Program-made: the position numbers and the translations under genes
Source of the DNA: Acidimicrobiaceae bacterium
GTDB lineage: Bacteria > Actinomycetota > Acidimicrobiia > Acidimicrobiales > Palsa-688
Length of the DNA stretch: 5,170 bases
Direction of reading: 5' to 3'
Assembly (NCBI GenBank): GCA_003158835.1
Contig: PMLI01000514.1
Coordinates: forward strand, 1-5,170
Notes under the pieces: model-generated
What the model was told of the DNA's origin: nothing
The model's database searches: none
The model's input: the letters and a program-made list of their open reading frames with translations, nothing else
Shown here: piece after piece, positions 1 through 5,170 of the stretch
Layout of the letters: every line of letters starts with the position of its first letter
How positions within the stretch are numbered: the stretch's first letter is position 1

Positions 1-98
1 CCGGCGGCGCCGACCCGCAACCCCGAATAGGGCACATAGGCCCGGGTGGCTGCCGCGTCGGCCGCTTGACGGAGCACCGTCCAGTCCGGAGCAGGCAC
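1..98 (-). CDS. cdd: Cytidine deaminase, N-terminal fragment (runs off the left edge)
   Basis: Reading the minus strand from GTG at 98-96 gives 32 uninterrupted codons to the window edge. The peptide starts VPAPDW and continues through an Ala-rich helix to AYVPYSGLRVGAA. This matches the N-terminus of homotetrameric cytidine deaminases, where a helix is followed by the A-Y-x-P-Y-S-x-x-x-V-G-A-A motif that begins the core sheet. Mycobacterial and Streptomyces enzymes have nearly the same pattern, including an early D-W. The zinc-binding Cys residues and catalytic Glu lie outside the window and cannot be checked. The family deaminates cytidine and deoxycytidine to uridine and deoxyuridine in the cytosol. 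GTG 98 is chosen because it places the D-W and helix at the usual distance; the Shine-Dalgarno is poor, with AGG directly against the start codon. A later in-frame GTG at 77 would remove the D-W. The nearby nucleoside importer supports the call. The family is fairly certain despite the short fragment. Confidence 0.85.
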   Translation of the reverse strand, partial: MPAPDWTVLRQAADAAATRAYVPYSGLRVGAA

Positions 99-124
99 CC
101 TGCCGACACAACACTGCCCGGAAC

Positions 125-1030
125 GTGACGCCCCCCGAGCAGCGGCCTGTCGTAGTCGTCGTCGGGGACGTGATCGTCGACGTCGTCGTGCGCCCGCTGG
201 GCCCTTTCAACCGGGGCAGTGACACTCCCTCCCGGATCGTCGTGACCCCCGGGGGGTCCGCCTCCAACCAGGCGGTCGCCCTCGCCACCGCCGGCGCCCA
301 GGTCCACCTCGTGGGCGTCGTGGGTGACGACGAACTGGGCCGCGCCGCCGCCCGCGCCCTGGCGGCGACCGGGATGGAGGTGCACCTCCGGGTGGATCCG
401 GTGCGGCCGACCGGAGTGGTCGTCGCCGTCGTCGACGCCTCGGGGCAGCGCTCGATGCTCACCGATCGGGGGGCCAACCTCCACCTCGACCTCCAAGACC
501 TCGGGCCCGGGCTGCTGGGCACCGGGCGGCACCTCCACCTCTCGGGCTACGAACTGCTCGATGAGGCGACCCGGCCGGTGGCGCGGGCCGCCCTCGAGCG
601 CGCCGCCGCAGCCGGGATGACCTGCTCGGTCGACCCCTGCTCGGCCGGTCCCCTGGCCGGCGTCGGCGCCCGCGCATTCTTGGCCTGGACCGAGGGCGTC
701 GAATGGTGCTGTGCCAACCTCGACGAGGGCCGGGCCCTGACCGGTGCCAGCCGACCGGCCGACATCCTGGCCGGCCTGCGCCGGCATTACCGGGAGGTGG
801 TCCTCACCCTCGGAGCGGATGGCGCCCTGTTCTCTGGGCCGGGGAACGAGCTCCTCCACTGTGGCGCGGACAGCGTCGCCGTCGTAGACACGACCGGGGC
901 CGGCGACGCCTTCACCGGGACCTTTTTGGCCGGGCGCCTGCGGGGCGAGCAGCCGGAACAGGCGTTACGGGCCGCACTTGCCGCCGCCGCCCGGGTGGTG
1001 GTGGCTCCGGGTGCCCGGCCTTGGATATGA
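125..1030 (+). CDS. PfkB-family carbohydrate/nucleoside kinase
   Basis: This is a full-length, 301-residue ribokinase-fold kinase, a usual size for the family, which transfers phosphate from ATP to a sugar or nucleoside hydroxyl. The first strand ends in G-D-V-I-V-D (14-19), which contributes to substrate binding. GGSASN (43-48) followed by LVGVVGDDELG (62-72) is the first PfkB signature. MLTDRGAN lies at 111-118 and HLSGYELLD near 138. The second signature, DTTGAGD (255-261), contains the anion-hole glycines and the catalytic base Asp261. Nothing essential looks missing. GTG 125 is chosen because no ATG, GTG or TTG lies upstream in frame, although that frame stays open to the left edge. Its Shine-Dalgarno is weak, and GTG 170 would cut into the first strand. 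The gene diverges from cdd and converges on the importer genes. The GSDTPSRI lid and the TDRGAN and HLSGY motifs recall an actinobacterial subgroup that, from memory, may include pseudouridine kinases. The substrate is inferred only; ribose, adenosine or pseudouridine are candidates. Confidence 0.9.
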   Translation: MTPPEQRPVVVVVGDVIVDVVVRPLGPFNRGSDTPSRIVVTPGGSASNQAVALATAGAQVHLVGVVGDDELGRAAARALAATGMEVHLRVDPVRPTGVVVAVVDASGQRSMLTDRGANLHLDLQDLGPGLLGTGRHLHLSGYELLDEATRPVARAALERAAAAGMTCSVDPCSAGPLAGVGARAFLAWTEGVEWCCANLDEGRALTGASRPADILAGLRRHYREVVLTLGADGALFSGPGNELLHCGADSVAVVDTTGAGDAFTGTFLAGRLRGEQPEQALRAALAAAARVVVAPGARPWI

Positions 1031-1040
1031 GGCTCTGTAC

Positions 1041-1068
1041 CCAGTGCTTCGGCTCGCCAGTGCTTCGG
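1041..1068. repeat. Tandem pair of 12-base direct repeats in the convergent gap
   Basis: CCAGTGCTTCGG occurs at 1041-1052 and again, identically, at 1057-1068, separated by CTCG, so the unit period is 16 bases. No third copy is visible on either side. It lies between the stops of the kinase and the downstream permease. It may be a remnant of a longer repeat or a local duplication; no function can be assigned from the sequence. Confidence 0.75.
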
Positions 1069-1096
1069 GCCACTCGGCCGCGCCCGGCTTGTGCCC
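1067..1096. terminator. Possible bidirectional hairpin terminator between convergent genes
   Basis: An imperfect stem can be drawn. GGGC (1067-1070) pairs with GCCC (1093-1096), AC (1072-1073) pairs with GT (1091-1092) leaving C1071 bulged, and inside this GCCG (1077-1080) pairs with CGGC (1085-1088) around the loop CGCC. It begins 37 bases after the kinase stop and 5 bases after the permease stop, where a shared terminator would be expected. There is no T-tract on either side, which is common in high-GC actinobacteria but weakens the call. In DNA this GC-rich, short stems also arise by chance. Confidence 0.3.
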
Positions 1097-1101
1097 CAGC
1101 C

Positions 1102-2388
1102 TCACTCCCGGCTGTAAGGGACGCCGTCCGACGCCGGTGGGCGCACCCGGCCGACCAGGCCGGAGACTACGGCGATCGTGATCACGTACGGCGCCATGGA
1201 GAGGAACGGGGACGGGATGCCCACGTTGAGCACGGCGAGGAAGCTCTGTAGCGAGACCGAGAAACCGAACAGCAGCGCCGCCCCGAGGGCGCCGAAGGGG
1301 CGCCAGCGCCCGAAGATCATCGCCGCCAGGGCCACGTACCCGAGCCCGGCGGTCATGTCGGCCGAGAACTCCCCGACGTTCCCGATCGTGAACCAGGCCC
1401 CCCCGATGCCGGCGATCACGCCGCCCATGATCACGTTGCGGTAGCGCACTGACAGTACGTGGATGCCCACCGTCTCGGCCGCCCGGGGGTGCTCGCCCAC
1501 GGCTCGCGCCCGCAGGCCCCAGCGGGTCTTGAACAGGCCCACGTGGATGACCACGAGCAACACGATGGCGCCGTAGAAGAAATAGTTCTGGTCGAAGACG
1601 GCCGGGCCGAGGACGGGGATCTTGTCCAGCAGCGGGATCCCGAACGGCGAAAAGGTCAACCCCGCGTTCAGGTTCTGGTCCGGGCTCAGCACCTGCTCGG
1701 TCAGGAAGTTGGTCAACCCCGTGCAAAAGGCGACGATGACCACGCCGACGATGATCTGGTCGGCACCGTAGCGCAGGGCCAGGAAGGCGAGCAGCGCCCC
1801 GAAGATGGCGCCCGCCACGGCGCCGGAGAACACACCCAACCACAGGTTGTTGGTGGCACTGCTGATCATCGCCCCCAGGAAGGCGCCCGCCAGGAACTGG
1901 CCCTCTATGGCGATGTTCACGACCCCGGAGCGCTCGCACATCATGCCCGACATCGAGCCGAAGAGCAGAGGGGTGGAATAGGCGAGGGACTCCGCCAGCA
2001 TGTCGACGAAGTTGAGCTCCCCGCCCCGCGCCGCCCAGCCCAGGAACGACCAGAGGAAGATCAACACCCCGAGGCTGAACAGGAGGAACCTCCCCCGCCC
2101 ATGCGGCCGCGCCCAAAGGGGGCAGCCGAGGGCGGCGCACACCAACGCCAGCGGCACCGACACCCAGCGCACCGGCAAGCTGAGCGGCGCCACGCCGGTG
2201 GCGGGGGGGGCACCGAGCAAGAAGGTGGCGTGGACGTGGGCGGCCACGCCCAAACCGAAGGGCCCGAACATCACGACGGCCAGTAGGACCAGGAAGACCC
2301 CCATGCCGCGCACCCGGGCGACGGAGACGATGCGGCCCTCGGGCGCCGTCAGCTCCTCGTTTTCGGGGGCCAGGGCCACGACGCTCAC
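1102..2388 (-). CDS. nupQ: Nucleoside ABC importer, permease 2 (NupQ/YufQ-like, BMP-type system)
   Basis: This 428-residue inner-membrane protein would form one half of the translocation pore with the preceding permease. Family landmarks, in order, are ERSGVVNIAIEGQ (152-164), ADQIIVGVVI (209-218), TRWGLRARAVGEHPRAAETV (288-307, the cytoplasmic loop likely to contact the ATPase), AGLGYVALAAMIFG (347-360) and an ending GLVGRVRPP..GVPY typical of the family. About nine or ten hydrophobic segments are visible. The core from about residue 125 on matches the Bacillus protein of about 320 residues; the N-terminal extension carries three more hydrophobic segments (about 29-50, 73-90 and 101-119), as in other actinobacterial members. 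GTG 2388 is chosen because it overlaps the preceding stop as GTGA and has AAGGGG eight bases upstream. The same frame stays open far upstream, but there it only shadows the first permease. Translation is probably coupled to that gene. Family certain; nucleoside substrate inferred from family and neighbours. Confidence 0.93.
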   Translation of the reverse strand: MSVVALAPENEELTAPEGRIVSVARVRGMGVFLVLLAVVMFGPFGLGVAAHVHATFLLGAPPATGVAPLSLPVRWVSVPLALVCAALGCPLWARPHGRGRFLLFSLGVLIFLWSFLGWAARGGELNFVDMLAESLAYSTPLLFGSMSGMMCERSGVVNIAIEGQFLAGAFLGAMISSATNNLWLGVFSGAVAGAIFGALLAFLALRYGADQIIVGVVIVAFCTGLTNFLTEQVLSPDQNLNAGLTFSPFGIPLLDKIPVLGPAVFDQNYFFYGAIVLLVVIHVGLFKTRWGLRARAVGEHPRAAETVGIHVLSVRYRNVIMGGVIAGIGGAWFTIGNVGEFSADMTAGLGYVALAAMIFGRWRPFGALGAALLFGFSVSLQSFLAVLNVGIPSPFLSMAPYVITIAVVSGLVGRVRPPASDGVPYSRE

Positions 2389-3695
2389 CCCCCCCACCCC
2401 TTGGTGAAGAGCAGGATCTTTCCGGCCCCGGCCTCTCGCAGGCGGAAGATCTCGCGGACCAGAGCCGGCGTCGCCACCAGGAAGACGATGACGGCCTGGA
2501 TGACCGACGTGAGGTCGATGGGGATCCCGCTCGTGGACTGCATGTAGCGCCCACCCGTGCTGAGGGCGGCGAACAGCAGCGAACCGAAGACCACGCCCAC
2601 GGGACGGTTGCGGCCCAGCAGCGCCACCGTGATGGCGTTGAAGCCGTTGCCGCCGCCGTAACCACTCGAGAGGAAGAAGTCGGTGCCGGCCAGGGTCGAC
2701 ATCCCGGCCATGCCGACCAGGGCGCCGGAGATTGTGAGCACCAGGATGGTGGCCCGGCGAGCGTCCATGCCCGCCGTCCGGCCCGCCGAGGGGTTGGCGC
2801 CGATCACCTTGAACTCGAAGCCGAGCGTGCTCTTGCGCATGAGCCACGACGCTCCGGCCGCTACGGCTAGGGCGACGATCAAGCCCAGGTTGACCCTCAG
2901 GCCGTTCCCGAACAGTTGAGGAAGGCGGGCCGACCCCGGGACGGTGCGGGAGATCGAATTGCTCTGGCCGGGCTGCTGGAGGGGCGCCGTGGTGAGCAGG
3001 TAGTTCAACAGGTAGAGGAAGATGTAGTTCAGCATGATGGTCACGATGACCTCGTGCGCGCCCGTCCTCGCCTTCAAAATGCCGGGGATGAAACCGGCGA
3101 CCGCCCCCCCGGCCGCCCCGGCCAGGATGACCAGGGGAAGGTGGATGCCGATGGGGAGGTGTACCCCGAAGCCGACGTAGGTGGCGGCCAGCGCCCCGGC
3201 GATGAGCTGCCCCTGGCCACCGATGTTGAAAACGCCGGTAGAGAAGCCGAGCGCCACTCCGGTCCCGGCCAGTATGAGCGGGGTGGCCGAGACCAGGGTC
3301 TCCGAGATCGGGGTGAAGACCACGGTCCAGCCCGACCCGGTCGAGATGGCGTGGCCGACCGCGGAGGGGCTGAAGACCGACCCCGCGAACAGCGCCCCGT
3401 AGGCATTGCCGACGGTGGAGAAACTGACGCCCAAGGCGTGGCCCGGTGCCGACCCGACGTTGCTCCAGGCGTGCAGGGTGGCCGGGGTGGTGACCACGAT
3501 GAGGATGGCACCCACCAAGAGGCCGACCACAACGGCCAGGAAGGTGACGACCGCCAGGTTGGCCTCCCCCATCCAGCGCAAGGCCCTTCGCCACGCAGGG
3601 GCCGGCGGGACGGGCGGCGCGCCGGCTGCTTGCAGCTCGGGCTTGGCTTCTTCGGGTGGAAGCTCACCCCCCGGGGTCACCTCGGCCGCTGTCAA
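2385..3695 (-). CDS. nupP: Nucleoside ABC importer, permease 1 (NupP/YufP-like, BMP-type system)
   Basis: This 436-residue inner-membrane permease is the partner of the NupQ-like protein. A Pro/Ala/Glu-rich cytoplasmic tail (1-40) precedes the first membrane segment (about 46-68). A hydrophilic stretch, probably extracytoplasmic (about 72-124), follows, and then roughly eight further hydrophobic segments to about 413. Family motifs are ATPLILAGTGVALGFSTGVF (137-156) running into NIGGQGQ (157-163), AHEVIVTIMLNYI (213-225), the coupling-loop-like GANPSAGRTAGM (299-310) and GFNAITVALLGRNRPVG (351-367). The TTG start at 3695 is chosen because it overlaps the ATPase stop as TTGA and a strong GGGAGGG lies just upstream. 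An in-frame GTG at 3680 is possible but is too far from that site, and Met42 would leave almost nothing before the first membrane segment. The stop overlaps the next gene's GTG. In B. subtilis the equivalent order is lipoprotein, ATPase, permease, permease. Family certain; exact start less so. Confidence 0.93.
   Translation of the reverse strand: MTAAEVTPGGELPPEEAKPELQAAGAPPVPPAPAWRRALRWMGEANLAVVTFLAVVVGLLVGAILIVVTTPATLHAWSNVGSAPGHALGVSFSTVGNAYGALFAGSVFSPSAVGHAISTGSGWTVVFTPISETLVSATPLILAGTGVALGFSTGVFNIGGQGQLIAGALAATYVGFGVHLPIGIHLPLVILAGAAGGAVAGFIPGILKARTGAHEVIVTIMLNYIFLYLLNYLLTTAPLQQPGQSNSISRTVPGSARLPQLFGNGLRVNLGLIVALAVAAGASWLMRKSTLGFEFKVIGANPSAGRTAGMDARRATILVLTISGALVGMAGMSTLAGTDFFLSSGYGGGNGFNAITVALLGRNRPVGVVFGSLLFAALSTGGRYMQSTSGIPIDLTSVIQAVIVFLVATPALVREIFRLREAGAGKILLFTKGWGG
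2397..2402 (-). promoter_or_regulatory. Ribosome binding site deciding the GTG start of nupQ
   Basis: On the minus strand AAGGGG (2402-2397) lies eight bases before the GTG at 2388, inside the last codons of the preceding permease. It supports the overlapping GTGA start over the later in-frame GTG at 2379 and over the internal ATG that encodes Met29. It runs almost directly into a tract of eight G (2395-2388), so the exact pairing with 16S rRNA is ambiguous. Confidence 0.55.
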
Positions 3696-5170
3696 AAGCC
3701 CTCCCGCGCCCTGGTGGCGGCCTCGGCCCGCGGGCCCGTCCCGCCCTGGTCCGGCGGCGGGGCGGGGGCGCCCTCCCTCACGCCTGCCATCATCAGCCCG
3801 ATCTGCTCCCGGGACGTGCTGGGCGGGACGACCCCGACGACGCGCCCCCGGAACATCACTGCGATCTGGTCGCCAAGCGCCAGCACTTCGTCGAGCTCGG
3901 AGGAGACGAGCAGTACGGCGGCGCCACGGTCGCGCTCGTCGATGATGCGGCGGTGCACGTACTCGATCGAGCCGACGTCGAGGCCTCGGGTCGGCTGAGC
4001 GGCCACCAGCAGCGTGACAGGACGGGACAGCTCGCGGGCGACCACGACTTTCTGCTGGTTGCCGCCGGACAGCGTGGCCACGCGCTCGTCGACCGAGCTG
4101 GCCCGGATGTCGAACTCGGCCAGCTTGCGCTCGCCGTCCCTGTGCACGGCGGTGAGGTCGCGGGCGCCGAAGCGGGCGTTCGGCTCCTGGTTGTAGACGT
4201 CGAGGACGAGGTTGTCGGCAATCGACATGGACAGCACGAGCCCGTCCACCTGGCGGTCCTCAGGAATGTGGGCGATCCCGGCTCGCAGCGCCCGGCGCGG
4301 GGTGGCGTTGGTGAGGTCCTGGCCCTTGAGCCGGACCGAGCCAGCGGTCACCGCCCGCAGGCCGGTGACCGCTTCGACCAGTTCCGTCTGCCCGTTGCCC
4401 TGGACGCCGGCGAGGGCGACGACCTCACCCGCCCGCACCGTGAGCGAGACACGGTCGACCACGGTCAAGCCGCGATCGTCCTGCACGGTGAGATCCCCCA
4501 GTTCGAGCACCGGTGGCCCGGGCCGCGCCTCCGGCTTGCTGATCACGAGCTCGACGGAGCGGCCCACCATCATGGTCGCCAGCTCCGGCTCGCTGCTCTC
4601 CTGCGGCGTGGTTTGGCCCACCACCTTGCCGAGCCGCATCACGGTGATGCGGTCGGCGACCGCGAACACTTCTTTGAGTTTGTGCGTGATGAACAGGACC
4701 GAGCGCCCGGACTGGGCCAGGGACCTGATGACCTTGAAGAGGCCCTCTGTCTCCTGCGGCGTCAGGACGGCGGTGGGCTCATCCAGGATGAGGACCTTGG
4801 CGTCCCGCATCAGCGCTTTTACGATCTCGACCCGCTGCTGGGCGCCCACGGGCAGGTCTTCCACCAGGGCGTCGGGTTGCACGTCGAGCCCGAACTCCCG
4901 GGACAAACGGCGGATGTCGGCCCGCGCCTTGTTGCGGTCGAGGAAGCCCAGCCGCCGCACCGGATCGAAGCCGAGCACGATGTTTTCGGCCACGGTGAAC
5001 ACGGGCACGAGCATGAAATGCTGGTGGACCATGCCGATGCCCCGCCGGACGGCCTCGCCCGGGTCGGCGAAGCGCACCGGCTGCCCGTCCAGGCGGATTT
5101 CGCCCGCGTCCGCGTGCATCAGGCCGAACAGGACGTTCATGAGGGTCGTCTTGCCGGCGCCGTTCTCGCC
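3692..5170 (-). CDS. nupO: Nucleoside ABC importer, double ATP-binding protein (NupO/YufO-like), 5' end missing
   Basis: This cytoplasmic ATPase, with two fused nucleotide-binding domains, powers the two permeases. 492 residues are visible; the family is usually about 510-530, so only the start codon and first few dozen residues lie beyond the right edge. Numbering from the edge, domain 1 has Walker A GENGAGKTT (1-9), the Q-loop VHQHF (Gln50), a degenerate signature LPVGAQQ (106-112), Walker B VLILDEPT (126-133) and the switch His163. Domain 2 has GVQGNGQTE (255-263) with Gln in place of the Walker A Lys, IPEDR (302-306), an intact signature LSGGNQQK (367-374), and LLVAAQPTRGLDVG (387-400) with Gln in place of the catalytic Glu. 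SSE replaces the switch His. These substitutions are typical of the BMP/nucleoside branch and leave one competent ATP site. An in-frame ATG at 5140 is internal, because it follows Walker A. The protein ends in a Pro/Ala/Gly-rich tail of about 30 residues, and its stop overlaps the next gene's TTG. Confidence 0.95.
   Translation of the reverse strand, partial: GENGAGKTTLMNVLFGLMHADAGEIRLDGQPVRFADPGEAVRRGIGMVHQHFMLVPVFTVAENIVLGFDPVRRLGFLDRNKARADIRRLSREFGLDVQPDALVEDLPVGAQQRVEIVKALMRDAKVLILDEPTAVLTPQETEGLFKVIRSLAQSGRSVLFITHKLKEVFAVADRITVMRLGKVVGQTTPQESSEPELATMMVGRSVELVISKPEARPGPPVLELGDLTVQDDRGLTVVDRVSLTVRAGEVVALAGVQGNGQTELVEAVTGLRAVTAGSVRLKGQDLTNATPRRALRAGIAHIPEDRQVDGLVLSMSIADNLVLDVYNQEPNARFGARDLTAVHRDGERKLAEFDIRASSVDERVATLSGGNQQKVVVARELSRPVTLLVAAQPTRGLDVGSIEYVHRRIIDERDRGAAVLLVSSELDEVLALGDQIAVMFRGRVVGVVPPSTSREQIGLMMAGVREGAPAPPPDQGGTGPRAEAATRAREGF
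3699..3705 (-). promoter_or_regulatory. Ribosome binding site deciding the TTG start of nupP
   Basis: On the minus strand GGGAGGG (3705-3699), inside the last codons of the ATPase gene, ends three bases before the TTG at 3695. Counting from the GGAGG core (3704-3700) the spacing is four bases, slightly short. It is the only strong anti-16S match near the gene start and favours the TTGA overlap over the GTG at 3680, which has no good site of its own. Confidence 0.6.

Noticed and set aside
66..71. TTGACG resembling a -35 box upstream of the kinase.
   Set aside because: No -10-like hexamer lies 16-18 bases downstream, and the bases are explained as cytidine deaminase codons on the other strand.
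106..115. CACAACAC symmetry in the cdd/kinase gap, considered as an operator.
   Set aside because: It is a mirror repeat, not an inverted repeat, so it does not form the two-fold site expected for a dimeric repressor.
149..190. GTC-rich stretch (GTCGTAGTCGTCGTC and similar) near the kinase start, considered as a microsatellite or operator.
   Set aside because: It encodes the Val-rich first strand of the PfkB fold; the repetition follows from Val and Asp codons in a high-GC gene.
1459..2286. Plus-strand open frame of 275 codons antisense to nupQ.
   Set aside because: The composition (Gln, Glu, His, Arg and Gly-rich, no domain) is that of an antisense shadow, and nupQ is certain on the other strand.
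965..2665. Minus-strand open frame of 566 codons crossing the gap and nupQ.
   Set aside because: It is out of frame with the recognised permease, Arg/Gly/Pro-rich, and runs into the kinase gene antisense.
2389..3594. The nupQ frame stays open upstream, which would give one protein of 830 residues.
   Set aside because: The added N-terminal part lies over nupP in another frame, is rich in Arg, Gly, His and Pro without membrane segments, and resembles no family; the real permease motifs begin after GTG 2388.
2916..3998. Plus-strand open frame of 360 codons antisense to nupP and the 3' end of nupO.
   Set aside because: It lies opposite two well-supported genes. Its protein is Arg/Gly/Asp-rich and low in complexity, as expected from the complement of high-GC coding DNA.

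Overview
The window looks like chromosomal DNA of a high-GC bacterium, most likely an actinomycete (Actinomycetota). The reasons are the strong G/C bias at third codon positions, GTG and TTG starts, genes packed with 4-base overlaps, and proteins that resemble actinobacterial family members (for example a cytidine deaminase N-terminus close to those of Mycobacterium and Streptomyces). I cannot name a genus.

Layout, left to right. Positions 1-98 (minus strand) hold the first 32 codons of a cytidine deaminase (cdd) that runs off the left edge. After a 26-base gap, a PfkB-family sugar/nucleoside kinase reads the other way (125-1030, plus strand). A 71-base convergent gap (1031-1101) holds a 12-base direct repeat and a possible hairpin terminator. 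Positions 1102-5170 (minus strand) hold three overlapping genes of a BMP-type nucleoside ABC importer. In transcription order these are a double-domain ATPase (nupO-like, 5' end cut off by the right edge inside its Walker A motif), permease 1 (nupP-like) and permease 2 (nupQ-like). They are joined by TTGA and GTGA stop/start overlaps.

Together the genes suggest nucleoside salvage. The NupOPQ-type importer would bring nucleosides in, working with a BMP-family lipoprotein that probably lies just beyond the right edge. Cytidine deaminase would convert cytidine and deoxycytidine to uridine and deoxyuridine, and the kinase would phosphorylate a nucleoside or the sugar released from one. The least expected points are the kinase sitting in opposite orientation between the importer genes and cdd, the very short divergent kinase/cdd gap, and a run of eight G at the nupP/nupQ junction. 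The genes themselves belong to known families, and I see no mobile element, CRISPR array, RNA gene or clearly new system here.
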